NCBI RefSeq assembly: GCF_000760515.2
Contig: NW_013546143.1
Span: 1-64,000 of the forward strand
Origin: Mitosporidium daphniae
Taxonomy: Eukaryota > Microsporidia
Length of the DNA: 64,000 nt
Reading direction: 5' to 3'
Shown here: positions 31,723 to 41,764 of the stretch, in pieces
Layout of the letters: the number at the start of each line of letters is the position of its first letter
Position numbering within the stretch: position 1 is the stretch's first letter
Notes under the pieces: model-generated
Databases searched by the model: none
The model's input: the letters and a program-made list of their open reading frames with translations, nothing else
What the model was told of the DNA's origin: nothing
Position numbers and translations under genes: made by a program

Positions 31723-32687
31723 ATGCAAAGTGCCAGGAAAACAGCAACTCTTGCTACCGATTTGTGGGTCGAAACAGCAAAGTTTGAATTTTGTTTTCCA
31801 GAAGGTATGTGTACACTTGACATTTATCCCCATCCATCCAGCGCTTGCATCTGACCTTTCCCAGAACATTGCAATCTCTTCTTTGCAGAAGAGCGCCCAG
31901 TCTCTTACTCCATACGCCGGTAAAGATGATCGAAGGAAAGCGCGAAGTCCAGGAGCTAGGCATTCAGAGAATCCCGTCTCAACAGCCGCATCTGCATCTG
32001 CTGCGGGAAGCTCTGGTTTTCCTGCAAGGGGCGTACTTCAATGTAAGAATCGTGGCATTGCTTATTTTAGCCTCCATTTTTGCCATTCCCGTGTTCCCAC
32101 TCCCTCAGCGGGATCCCAAGAAGCTCTACGTGATAGCATTAGATCTTGCAAGGGAACTGGGGATGCGTGACTCGTATACGCTCTTCCACCGCAATGTGGA
32201 AACATTGACAAAGCTCTGGGCTTCGGAAGACGAAAAAAACTGGCTGTCATCCCTGGGGCTGATTGCAAGCAACATCAGACACAGAGATATCTCGCTTGTC
32301 GAGGTTGGCCAGGCCATCAAAAAATATGCCGTAAATTTGGCCAAGCCTGGGATTTCCATATCGCGACTGGAGCATTTTATTGAGAATCCGGTCATTTCAG
32401 ACATTCTTACTGTTGCCGAATTTGAGGGCATGAAGAGCTATGGGTTGGTACCGGAGGGATTTTCACCCTCTTTTGATTCAGAGCATCCAAAGGATATTCA
32501 CATCCCCGTTTTCGACACGCCACCGAACAAACGGACCAAAATCGCAACTGCCACCTCCAGCGACTCTCTGGCAGAGCACTTTTCCGACCCTGCTTGTTCG
32601 CAGCTCCTGACCAGGGCAATTGCAGAGGCCTCCGATTATAATCGCTGGCTAGTAATGTACAGAGCATCTATAGGCAAAAGTAGTTAA
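31723..32687 (+). CDS. Rsc7/Npl6-like chromatin-remodelling subunit
   Basis: Exons 31723-31804, 31842-32042 and 32071-32687 give 299 aa; introns are 37 and 28 nt. The core reads LPQRDPKKLYVIALDLAREL then GMRDSYTLFHRNVETLTKLW, ASEDEKNWL and ISLVEVGQAIKKYA. This follows the Rsc7/Swp82 pattern (..R-x-x-RLYMLA-x-x-AR-x-LG-x-RDSY-x-x-F-x-x-N..) found in RSC and SWI/SNF. A low-complexity Ser/Ala segment precedes it, and PPNKRTKI near the end may be a nuclear signal. The leader contains AATTTAAATTAAAATTTATC. The family call is good but not certain because the identities are modest. Confidence 0.62.
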
Positions 32688-32709
32688 TAAATTTATTATT
32701 ATCCTCCCC

Positions 32710-33297
32710 ATGCTGTATCAATTGTATTGCAGTGGCGAATTTGAAAATGTCCAGCGCGTGAAGCTTTCCGAGAACGACTCTCCTCACTATGAGATCGAGG
32801 TAAGGCTATCTGTGCGTCAAATCAAGCCTTCAGGTTGCATGTCTTCGATGTCATAGTGCAGGCACGGCGCAGACGGTATTTGCAAATCCACATCTGCTTT
32901 ACTCTGCCAAATGTAAGGAGTGCAAATGTTCTTTTACCGTTGAATGTAACCCTAAATGTCACTTATGATCATGATGAAGGCATTGAAAATAACCCTTTGC
33001 TGCTGCTGGGAGACCGCGAGGTCGCAATGGGCGAACGTTTCTCAACGATCAGCGACTTTCCAAGCATTGCATTTGATTTTCGGGGTGTTGAGCCGCTTTT
33101 TTTTTCGGTCACCAAGGTTTGATGCAATCCCCAATCAATAGAATGCCTCCTGGGAGATCAAATCGGCATCTGGCCTCTGTTTTGATCGCGCTGCTTTTGA
33201 CGAAAATTGCGAATGGCTAGGGTATGATGAAGGGCTGAAGGACGTCGTTGCGGCGTCCATACGCTCTGTAAGTTGGCGGCGAGGGCTTGTCAAGTAG
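32710..33297 (+). CDS. CXXC-motif zinc-binding protein (DUF866/C1orf123 family)
   Basis: Exons 32710-32799, 32834-32945, 32980-33116 and 33142-33297 give 164 aa; introns are 34, 34 and 25 nt. Two zinc knuckles: CLRCHSAG and CKECKCSF. The barrel segment SIAFDFRGVEPLFF matches the family's EFECRGLEP block, and the C-terminus has ADFDEN-like CFDRAAFDENCEWLGYDE. The family is conserved across eukaryotes and of poorly known function. The last 27 nt before the stop again look like an intron (gtaagttgg...gtcaag), and the same TAG ends the protein whether it is spliced or not. Confidence 0.85.
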
Positions 33298-33434
33298 TTT
33301 TATCAATAAATAGTAGCGGGACGGAACCAAATTTTTTGTTTCCCAAGTGTAAATTGGGATTTCCTCTCCGCATCAAGTGAAAATCTTATCGAGTGTTAGC
33401 AGTAAGTTTTATTTATCAACAAATGAGCTGGACC

Positions 33435-33999
33435 TTAGAGCTGCAGACTCTTCGCAACACATTCCCTGACGATTACATGGAAGGCCTCTCGATTGGTGCG
33501 CCACATTTTCGACGCTTCGATATTTGCCCCCGACTCATCATTAGGCTCGGCCAGCATGGATACAACACTCAAAAGTATTTTTTCGACAGATTGAACGGGC
33601 GACCATCTCTCGGAGCTGTGTTCATACATGTTTGGATCATCTCCAGGCGGATGCAGGATGCTAATGCACACCCTTCCGTCCTCATAAACTAGCGGTAAGT
33701 TAGACCATTGTGCATACTATTGGGATGGAACAGTTTGCAGGTAAATTTCATTGTCGGCGGGCTGAGCGGATAGTCCTTTGGGAAGGTGAGAATTGCAGGG
33801 AACAGCCCACCTTCGAAGGAAGTGTCTGGCGGGCCAGAAATAAGAGCCTCCCACACCAACATGTTATCATCTGAAACCGGGCCAGCGGTGATTCCATCTG
33901 GGGGGTTTCTTGTCAGCTCTATGAAAAGGCCAGTGCCAAAGTACCTTTATATTCTGCCATCAGTCGCTTTACGGCTGTTGTTCCCCCGGCGGATGACAT
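33435..33999 (-). CDS. UBC7: ubiquitin-conjugating enzyme E2 (Ubc7/UBE2G type)
   Basis: Exons (sense order) 33999-33945, 33918-33718 and 33688-33435 give 169 aa; introns are 26 and 29 nt. [23 protein letters not shown] motif in FHPNIYEDG; active-site Cys in [16 protein letters not shown]. The acidic-loop insertion after the Cys ([22 protein letters not shown]) is typical of the Ubc7/UBE2G class that works in ER-associated degradation. In-frame upstream ATGs at 34020 and 34029 would add a few residues. Confidence 0.95.
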
Positions 34000-34103
34000 T
34001 GAGTGGCTTCTAGATGACATTGAAATCATCAAACGAAAGACAGAAAAGTTAAATTGGGCGAAATAAAAATTAATTTCAGATTTATTTACAATGCAGAGGA
34101 GGG

Positions 34104-34397
34104 TTAAAATGGAGACAGTTTTAGCAGATTTTTTTCTCGCACCCAAAACTCGCTTTGCTCGTCCTCGCCCAGGGTTGCCATCCGATACCGGCGAATAGCC
34201 ATGATCAGAAGGGAAAGGCTGCTGCACTCCTGCGAAAAGCCCCTGAATCCGGCCTTTTCATAGCACCGATCGAAAGTTCCCTTGAGAATGGGATGTTTGG
34301 CGACCCCTAGTGAATTTGCAATTTCCGAGAGCGACTGCAGCTCCTTGATGTCATAGTCAAACCGCTCAATTGTGTTTATGGTTGGAGGAGGAATCAT
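34104..34397 (-). CDS. hypothetical protein (97 aa)
   Basis: An intronless frame from ATG 34397 to TAA at 34104. Helical and charged (IERFDYDIKELQSLSEIANSL, then GTFDRCYEKAGFRGF). It has no signal peptide or membrane segment. It lies in the same orientation as UBC7, about 100 bp upstream of it. I do not recognise a family, although base composition and amino-acid mix look coding. Confidence 0.5.
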   Translation of the reverse strand: MIPPPTINTIERFDYDIKELQSLSEIANSLGVAKHPILKGTFDRCYEKAGFRGFSQECSSLSLLIMAIRRYRMATLGEDEQSEFWVREKNLLKLSPF

Positions 34398-34663
34398 AAT
34401 TGATGATGGTTATCAGATATGGTGATCTCGCGATTCCTTGATATAATTCAAGATTATCTTGTTTTTTGTTCGCATAACAACGCCGCGATTGATCATGTCA
34501 TTACTGTCGCCAAGACACCAAATATTTGATCATCCGTAATTTGCAGCGTTAATTTCGGGTCGTTTACAAGAGCCCTAAGCGATTTATTTTCCATTCGCCG
34601 TGATGAATGTCACCATTTTATGACCAAGTTCCTGGAGCGAAGCCAACCGTAAACGCACTAAAA

Positions 34664-35359
34664 TTAAGTAGACACCGCACTGGGGGAGGCTACCTCTGGT
34701 AGGTTATGGCGCAGTGGGTATAGTTCGGCCTCCCTGTGCAACAACACAACAAGAACACCAAGGGCCGCCATCAGAACAGCAACGAAGACCCAGAAAAGCC
34801 AAGATGCTATGGCCTCGTTAATAGTGAACCCCACCGTCGAATGCGCTTGCTGAGCGCTGGCCAGACTTTTTGCTGTGGCTCTGTATGGAGGTAGAGATGA
34901 TCGAATCTGCCGTTTGAAGGGTGGGGAAAACCAGTTGCATGTATATAGGAGATGGGGAGATGATAACTGAAACTCTATAAAGCATCATAAAAACCTGTTT
35001 CCGACGCAAGCGGATTGTCAATGTCCTCCACATACAGGTTTCCCTCACCACAGGCTACAATGCCCTCTTTCGTGCACACATGCTGGTCGTTTTCGGCGAA
35101 CATTTCGGTGTCCTGGACCCCCTGGTCTGGTGTGTTTTTTTCGCCATCAACACTTGGCATGTCCATTATTTGCCAGCTCTGTTCCATAGCAAATCGGGAA
35201 TCGTTTGGAGCGCTATTATGATCGCCGCGTTCAAACTTAAATAATAAAGCAAACCTAAATTCGGCGTATCCTGAATAGATATTTATTAGCATTACCAAGT
35301 TTACAAAAATAAGCTGCCATCCTTGAAGGGATTCGCGTAATATACAAAATGACACACAT
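34664..35359 (-). CDS. single-pass membrane protein, unknown
   Basis: Exons (sense order) 35320-35296 (or from ATG 35359), 35270-34995 and 34974-34664; 203 or 216 aa. The body holds a cysteine pair (HVCTKEGIVACGEGNLY) and acidic stretches. A membrane helix (IASWLFWVFVAVLMAALGVLVVLL) is followed by a roughly 30-residue tail. Intron 1 is 25 nt with GCTAAT; intron 2 is only 20 nt (34975-34994). The frame after that intron stays open for about 100 codons and carries the membrane helix, which supports the splice. The upstream ATG at 35359 overlaps the TOA1 stop codon by one base. Confidence 0.55.
34975..34994 (-). other. candidate 20-nt intron
   Basis: In sense orientation gtttttatgatgctttatag: a GT start, an AG end and an in-frame TAG inside. 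Without removal the preceding 276-nt exon stops here; with removal it continues into the transmembrane exon. Other donors in the neighbourhood give the wrong phase. Confidence 0.55.
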
Positions 35360-36147
35360 CAGATCCAATCAAATTCACCCGTTGCCCGGTGGGCAGCATA
35401 GTCGACCCCGTTTATGTGCAGAATTATGTCTTTGAACGTGCATCTCCATTTTGTCTTGGTGTGTCCAACCTATGGGGGCCGCAGTTAGCAAATAAACATC
35501 CCTACCTTTTCAAATTGGCACAAAATGATGTTGTCAGTGTCCTGGACATCGATGTCTTCCTCCGAGTCGTCAAGATCAGATCCAAGGACATCTTCTCCAG
35601 CAGCCTTATCTTGAGATCCATTGTTGCGCATCGGTGCATTGTGTGATGGATCCTTTTCGGCTTCGCCGTTTGCATCTTCCTCATCGCTGTGATCAAACCT
35701 GCCTTGCTTCAACAATGTCCCTTTTGAGAACAGATTTTCGGGTGATCTTTTCAGCGATGATGGCTGGGTCGACGTTAATCCCTGCCTGATTGATTGGGGC
35801 CCATAGAACAAAGAAGTGTTGTTCCATTGCGATGCCTGTGTATTGGAGGGGTGGATATGATGCATATTATGGTTGAGAAAATGTTGAGGAATCGATGCCG
35901 GCACATCTATCGATGTAAGCACTCGTGCCTCGATGAGCTTTGTTTCCCAGAGCTATTCTTTTAGCACCAACAATGGCATACCTCCTGCAGCTCAAATAAA
36001 ACCTGTTCATCGAGTCCCATGTTAAGAAAGTCGTTTCTTACTTGATATATCACATCCTCAATAACAGATCTGTACAAAATGGCCTAAAACATGGTGATGA
36101 TGAAACCCCGGATGCTGACTTACTGTGTCATTTTGGTGTGAATTCAT
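35359..36147 (-). CDS. TOA1: TFIIA large (alpha/beta) subunit
   Basis: Exons (sense order) 36147-36124, 36083-35982, 35952-35506 and 35469-35359 give 227 aa; introns are 40, 29 and 36 nt. The N-terminal four-helix part is ILYRSVIEDVIYQVRNDF..MGLDEQVLFELQELWETKL. A variable linker follows, then the acidic SEEDIDVQDTDNIILCQFEK and the C-terminal barrel KTKWRCTFKDIILHINGVDY ending ATGEFDW. Partner of TOA2. Divergent from GLN4 with 81 bp containing AAATTAAAAATTAAAAAC. Confidence 0.96.
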
Positions 36148-36228
36148 AAATGTGAAATTAAAAATTAAAAACACAAGTTTTTGTTACTCATCCCTCGTCT
36201 TTCTAAACTCTTTTTGTCGATCCGCGCC

Positions 36229-38544
36229 ATGGCATCCACCGCTGGGATTGATGATTTAATTTCCAAATTTACGCGCATTGGCATCGATATCAAAAAGGCA
36301 AAAGAAACCGCTTCAAATAGCAAGCTTTCCTCCACTCTGACTTTGGCCATAGACTCTGCCGGTGTTTCTCACAACGGATGTCCAAAGCCTTCCGGAATGC
36401 TGCTGTATACACTTGCCTCGACATGTCCAAAAGAAAAGGAAAGCTTTTTGATTCCCATTCTTTCAAAGGCCATTGCAGACAATCTAATCACACGAGATGT
36501 ACAAATACAGTCGGCTATCAGCGACGCAAAGCCCTCCTTTTCAAAAGAAGAGATATACAATTGTGCCGGCATTGGAGTAAGCGTATCTGAATCTGAAATT
36601 GATGATGCCATTTCTCGCGTATTGAATGCGCAAGAATCCCCTTCCTCCATTCATATTGCCCAGCTTTTGAAGCTAGTAAGGGATGAACCGAAAATCAAAT
36701 TTGCAAACGGAAAAACCGTCAAGGAAAGGGCAGAATCGCTTTTATTGCAAGCTCAACAAAAAAGGAAAGAAAACGAATCCGTTTTGGCTCCCGTTTCGGA
36801 GACCACGAGTTCCGAAAATTTCCGCTCTTTTTATGGGGCAGTTTTGAAGCTTCACAAACCAGGGGAAAATCCACAGCTTTCTGAAGAAATTCGCCAGGCA
36901 CACTTGAAAGCAACCGGTGGAAGAGTCGTAACTCGCTTCCCCCCTGAGCCCAATGGATTTCTGCATATCGGCCATGCAAAGGCTATAAACTTCAACTTCA
37001 ATTATGCCAAGGCACATGGTGGCTACACCTATCTGAGGTTTGATGATACCAATCCAGAAGCAGAGAAACCCATATATTATGATGCAATTAGAGAATCTGT
37101 GCAGTGGCTGGGATTTACTCCTTGTGCAGAAACAGCATCGTCGGATTATTTTCAAAAGCTATATGATATCGCAAAACTTTTGGTTTCTGAGGGAAAGGCT
37201 TATGTTTGCCATCAGACGGCCGAAGAAATTCACGCAAGCCGAGGGGGAGATGATAAGGGGCCAAGAACACCTAGCCCATGGAGAGACAGGCCCATTGAGG
37301 AGAGTGTCCGTATCTTCCAAGAAATGTATGAAGGAAAATGGAAGCCAGAAACGGCCACTCTTCGTCTTCGCCAAGACATGGATTCGCACAACCCATTCAT
37401 GTGGGACCTGGTTGCATATCGTATTTTGGACACCCCTCATTGCCTTACTGGGTCGACATGGCATATTTATCCAATGTACGACTATACGCATTGCTTATGC
37501 GATTCCTTTGAAAACATTAGCCATTCCTTTTGCACGACCGAGTTTATCCTGGCGCGCGAGGCTTACTATTGGGTTTGCGATGCCGCTCGCGTCTATAAGC
37601 CTGTGCAGTGGGAATACGGGCGTCTCAATATCACCAATACCGTGCTTTCAAAAAGAAAGCTTACCAAGCTAGTTTCGTCTGGCGTTGTTGATGGGTGGGA
37701 TGATCCACGAATTTATACGATTGCCGGAATTCGCCGTCGTGGATTCACTCCTGAAGCTGTGAACAAATTTGTGGAAAACATTGGCATCACCACGGCATTT
37801 ACTACCGTCGATGTGCGCTTGCTGGAAAGCTATGTCAGAGAGCATCTCAATGAAATTGCCCCAAGGGTCATGGCTATTTTGGAACCTTTACATGTTGAGA
37901 TTTCGCTGAAATCGTGGAATGAAGTTGCCTTGCCCGCTGTTATCGAGGCAGGAGGCGTTCTTAGAGACGACGGGTACTATTGGATCTCAGTTCCAGACTT
38001 TCCTTCTTCTGCTTCAACTGGAAAGGCCGTGTCTAGCAAGTGGATTCCGATTAGTCGAACCATATCCATCGATCGCTCTGACTTTGATCCAAACGGCGAT
38101 TCCGATTATAGGAGACTCACTTTGACCCAGCCTGTAGGCCTATTTAAAGCTTCGTTCTCGATTCAAATTTCACCTGGCTATCACGGCAACTCCAATGTGC
38201 TTCCCGTAGAAGCGGTGAGCGTAGCCACTTGTCCACCAAGGACATTTATACAATGGGTCGAGTCTAACAAAAATTGCCCCGCCGAAATTCGATTGTATTC
38301 CGATCTGTTTAAATCATTATCGCCCGATGACGCCCCGGGAGGATGGCTCTCCGACATCGCAGAAAGCTCCCTGATTGTGCACAAACATTCTATGGTTGAT
38401 CTCCGTGTTAGCTGTGCTCCAGTTGAAAGCAAATTTCAATTTCAACGCTTAGGGTATTTCTGTGTCGATAAGGATTCATCTGGCGGCAATCTCGTTTTCA
38501 ATAGGACCGTCACGCTCAAAGAAGATCCAACTAAAAAGTATTAA
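36229..38544 (+). CDS. GLN4: glutaminyl-tRNA synthetase
   Basis: An intronless gene of 771 aa. The N-terminal GlnRS-specific domain (GIDDLISKFTRIGID..) precedes the class I core: FPPEPNGFLHIGHAKAI (HIGH), RFDDTNPEAE, CTTEFILAR, WEYGRLNITNTVLSKRKL (KMSKS-like VLSKRKL) and WDDPRIYTIAGIRRRGFTP. The anticodon-binding beta-barrels follow. It charges cytosolic tRNA-Gln. The ATG at 36229 is the first in frame. Its 2.3 kb without introns contrasts with most neighbours. Confidence 0.97.
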   Translation: MASTAGIDDLISKFTRIGIDIKKAKETASNSKLSSTLTLAIDSAGVSHNGCPKPSGMLLYTLASTCPKEKESFLIPILSKAIADNLITRDVQIQSAISDAKPSFSKEEIYNCAGIGVSVSESEIDDAISRVLNAQESPSSIHIAQLLKLVRDEPKIKFANGKTVKERAESLLLQAQQKRKENESVLAPVSETTSSENFRSFYGAVLKLHKPGENPQLSEEIRQAHLKATGGRVVTRFPPEPNGFLHIGHAKAINFNFNYAKAHGGYTYLRFDDTNPEAEKPIYYDAIRESVQWLGFTPCAETASSDYFQKLYDIAKLLVSEGKAYVCHQTAEEIHASRGGDDKGPRTPSPWRDRPIEESVRIFQEMYEGKWKPETATLRLRQDMDSHNPFMWDLVAYRILDTPHCLTGSTWHIYPMYDYTHCLCDSFENISHSFCTTEFILAREAYYWVCDAARVYKPVQWEYGRLNITNTVLSKRKLTKLVSSGVVDGWDDPRIYTIAGIRRRGFTPEAVNKFVENIGITTAFTTVDVRLLESYVREHLNEIAPRVMAILEPLHVEISLKSWNEVALPAVIEAGGVLRDDGYYWISVPDFPSSASTGKAVSSKWIPISRTISIDRSDFDPNGDSDYRRLTLTQPVGLFKASFSIQISPGYHGNSNVLPVEAVSVATCPPRTFIQWVESNKNCPAEIRLYSDLFKSLSPDDAPGGWLSDIAESSLIVHKHSMVDLRVSCAPVESKFQFQRLGYFCVDKDSSGGNLVFNRTVTLKEDPTKKY

Positions 38545-38546
38545 CT

Positions 38547-38708
38547 TTAACCCGACAATAAAACCAAAAAGACTTTTTTTAACACAGCGATCGGATTTAT
38601 TCGGCTTGATGTGCAATTCTGGCATAGCCGCCACAAAAAGACAAAATTTTCAGTTTGGAATTCAGGCGACCCACCGCTCTTCTCCAACTCATTCAAAAAC
38701 GTCAGCAT
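38547..38708 (-). CDS. small ORF (53 aa), unknown
   Basis: ATG 38708 to TAA 38547-38549, ending 2 bp from the convergent GLN4 stop. It encodes a helical, partly hydrophobic peptide (LTFLNELEKSGGSPEF, then LKKVFLVLLSG). It may be a short gene or the last exon of one. An AT-rich stretch (TTAAATAATTAC...) lies about 40-60 bp upstream, as before other genes. No family recognised. Confidence 0.28.
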   Translation of the reverse strand: MLTFLNELEKSGGSPEFQTENFVFLWRLCQNCTSSRINPIAVLKKVFLVLLSG

Positions 38709-38870
38709 TTGCACGGATCCGCTTGCAAAGCAATTAAATTATTTTGTAATTATTTAAGGTACATGTGGTAAAGTATAGGTCATAGGCTAATCGGGATGAG
38801 CAACCTTTTGACTGTTGATTTTAACAGCCAAAATCTATTTTTTATTTCAATATTTCAGAGGGCATAGAAC

Positions 38871-40604
38871 TTAAAACAAAAAAGACATCTTTTTTTTGGG
38901 AAACAAATAGGCTAAAAGAAAAGAAAAATTGTAACCTGCATAATATTTTGAATAAAAATTGTAACTTAGACAAGATTGTGAATAAAAATTGGGTTTAAGC
39001 CTTTCAATGATGGGGACCAAGATTGGGAAGAGAATCAATGCATGATAATAATGCCAGCGCGAAAATCTCTTATGCACAAAAATAGCATTCGCCAGGTAAA
39101 GCCCAAGTACCGCGATAAACCCCAGAAAAGTAATTTTGCGGCCGACAATAAATTTGCGCGGCAGAAAAAAGATCATAAACAAAGCTAGATAAAAGCAACG
39201 GGATGTAAAAACGCTGAAAATATTACTGGTGGTAGCCAGGTGGTTGCCTCCATAAAGTATCTGCCAATCACACCAGTAAAGCGAAAGGGATGAATAAAGA
39301 AACATAAAAAACAGACACAAATACTTTTGTAGCATTTGTTGATTTAAAGAAAATCTTTTTATCTTCGATGCTACGTATATAGATATTGCTATGCAATGCG
39401 ACAATATAAACAAAGGATACGTGAGATATTGAGATGATTTGTGTTCAAAGCTAAATAAACCTGAATGATAAATTTTTGCAACCAAGGAACTAGGAAGAGT
39501 TTCACCTTCAATAGCGGATCTGATACCGCTAACGAATGCATATTCCAGCCATAAGTTGGACAATTTTAGTGCACTCTTTCGAACATAGGCGTTTTGAAAA
39601 AAATCAACCACGAAATTACAGCTATTTAATAAGAAATCTTTGTTCCGGGCAAAAATACCAGTTTTCTGTCTTAAGTGACGGCTAAAATAGCTAAAAGTCT
39701 TAATAAACACATATTTCAGAAAATAAGCGACAGCAAAAGCAACCAGGATCTTAATGAAAATGTAACCGACATCCGATTTCATTTCAACAAGCCTAGAATT
39801 GAGAATATCCACATCTCGAGAAAAAAGATCAATATTCTGTTTTTGAACAATAGGATCCTTGTAGCCTGTGTCAAAAAAGCTATTTTTGCCATCAAAACTA
39901 CTAGTGTTTCCAGAAAATGTAATCACATATGGATCTTTATCTTGATTCCCTTTCGATACTTCGTAGTTTTTCTTTGGATAAAAAATAGTGGTATCACTTT
40001 TCTCACCAATGAAGGGGTTCAGGTTTAATCTCGAAGAAAAACGCCATAAAGAAAGACAGGAATTCACATCTTGAAGCGTGCTTCCAGGTAGGTTTGCAAT
40101 AAGAACAGACCTGCCCATTAGCTCCATACTAGTCATTATGGATGCAGCCTCAAAATCAATAAGCATTCTAGATGAACAATCAATGATAGAAGGCTTCTGA
40201 GAATTCGAAAATTTTCGGATAGACTGGAAAATAACCAATTTAACAGAATTAATCTCAAGAACTGCCAACGAACGAGAATATTGCATATCTTTTTCTGGAC
40301 CCCATATGAAAGGTCTATGATCAAACTTGCACTTTTCTTGCAAAAATATCAAAATTCCAGACCCATACGACCATTTTTGAAACAGATACATCGATGCCTG
40401 AATTGGAATGGTCACACTAACGGGATAGATGTTCTCAAGCGCTTGCTTAAAAAGCTCAACATCTGAAGATGTCCAAACATCGAAGATAACAACGCAATCA
40501 ATCGCGTTTGCATTTTTAATGCTGGAAGCCCAAGACTTAATAGCATTTAACCTTTCGGGATCCTGGAGATCTGGGGAAATAAAACTCTTAACAGTAATTG
40601 ACAT
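38871..40604 (-). CDS. polytopic membrane protein, unknown (577 aa)
   Basis: An intronless frame, AT-richer than its neighbours. The N-terminal about 300 residues are soluble (CVVIFDVWTSSDVELFKQAL). The C-terminal half has five or more membrane segments (VGYIFIKILVAFAVAYFLKY, YPLFILSHCIAISIYVAS, FYLALFMIFFLPR, TFLGFIAVLGLYLANAIFV). The C-terminus has three Asn/Tyr-rich near-repeats (SYNFYSKYY, GYNFSF). The layout recalls Gpi1/PIGQ of the GPI-GlcNAc transferase, but the signature segments are not clearly present, so I leave it unassigned. Divergent from PRP46 with 51 bp. Confidence 0.7.
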   Translation of the reverse strand: MSITVKSFISPDLQDPERLNAIKSWASSIKNANAIDCVVIFDVWTSSDVELFKQALENIYPVSVTIPIQASMYLFQKWSYGSGILIFLQEKCKFDHRPFIWGPEKDMQYSRSLAVLEINSVKLVIFQSIRKFSNSQKPSIIDCSSRMLIDFEAASIMTSMELMGRSVLIANLPGSTLQDVNSCLSLWRFSSRLNLNPFIGEKSDTTIFYPKKNYEVSKGNQDKDPYVITFSGNTSSFDGKNSFFDTGYKDPIVQKQNIDLFSRDVDILNSRLVEMKSDVGYIFIKILVAFAVAYFLKYVFIKTFSYFSRHLRQKTGIFARNKDFLLNSCNFVVDFFQNAYVRKSALKLSNLWLEYAFVSGIRSAIEGETLPSSLVAKIYHSGLFSFEHKSSQYLTYPLFILSHCIAISIYVASKIKRFSLNQQMLQKYLCLFFMFLYSSLSLYWCDWQILYGGNHLATTSNIFSVFTSRCFYLALFMIFFLPRKFIVGRKITFLGFIAVLGLYLANAIFVHKRFSRWHYYHALILFPILVPIIERLKPNFYSQSCLSYNFYSKYYAGYNFSFLLAYLFPKKKMSFLF

Positions 40605-40655
40605 GGTAACTTAAAATTTATTGCGACCTTGCTTTTAATTAACTTTTAATATAAA

Positions 40656-41734
40656 ATGGAGCTCCAGGTCACTGCTAAATATAAAGATTTAAATGAAGAC
40701 CGCCCCAATCCCTTGCCACATTTGAAATGGGAACTGCTGCGTGTTATTAGTGGGCATATTGGTACCGGCCCTAAATCTTAATCGGTAGGATGGGTTCGTT
40801 CGTTAGCCGTCGATGTTTCCAATGAATGGTTTGCCTCTGGCTCTGGCGATCGGACAATCAAAGTTTTTTCTTGACCAATTAATGGAATGTAGATATGGGA
40901 CTTGGCCTCGGGAAATCTCAAGCTTTCCCTTACAGGGCACATATCAACAGTACGTGGCTTGGCAGTTTCGGATCGACATCCTTACCTATTCTCAGCGGGT
41001 GAGGATAAGCAGGTCAAATGCTGGGATTTGGAACAGAACAAAGTCGTTAGACATTACCATGGGCATCTATCTGCTGTATATTCACTTGCTTTGCATCCAA
41101 CCTTGGATATCCTCATTACTGGAGGAAGGGACTCCGTAGCCAGAGTATGGGACATGAGGACCAAGCAACCCATCCATGTTCTGACCGGCCACACGGCAGC
41201 CGTCAATGCTGTCATTTGCCAAGCCCCTGAGCCTCAAGTAGTGACAGCCTCAAACGACTCTACCGTAAGGCTATGGGACTTGGCAGCTGGAAAAACGAGG
41301 GTGACGTTGACACATCACAAGAAAGCAATCAGAGCGCTTGCTACCCATCCCAGAGAGTATTTCCTGTGTTTTTATTTAGATACACGTTTGCTGCCGGGTC
41401 CCCAGATCGAGTCAAAAAGTATCTTTTTCCGCACGGCGAATTCCTGCACGACTTTATCGAAGGGGGCCCCCTTCCTTGTGTAATTAATGCCATGGCAATC
41501 TCTGAAGACAATGTTATGGTTACAGGGTCAGATGATGGGGCTCTCACATGGTATGACTGGCGGTCCGGCCGTGGGTTTCAGCGGGAGCAATCCATCCCAC
41601 AACCGGGATCCCTTGATTCTGAAGCCGGAATTTTTGCCGCAACTTTTGATCGCTCCGGATTGCGTTTGATCACCGGCGAGGCTGACAAAAGCATAAAGAT
41701 CTGGAAAGAATCGTCGACCGATTATGACCAGTAA
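40656..41734 (+). CDS. PRP46: splicing factor Prp46/PLRG1 (WD repeats)
   Basis: Exons 40656-40761, 40789-40862, 40893-41356 and 41380-41734 give 332 aa; introns are 27, 30 and 23 nt. [40 protein letters not shown] then [79 protein letters not shown]. These match the seven-blade propeller of Prp46, a core subunit of the Prp19 complex in the active spliceosome. Compared with human PLRG1 (about 514 aa) nearly all of the N-terminal extension is missing; only about 25 residues precede the first WD block. Confidence 0.97.
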
Positions 41735-41764
41735 AGAAACGAAACATTTAATTAATTAGTCAGC

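Noticed and set aside
38871-40604. Confident assignment as Gpi1/PIGQ
   Set aside because: The soluble N-terminus plus membrane C-terminus is similar in layout, but the conserved Gpi1 segments could not be matched.
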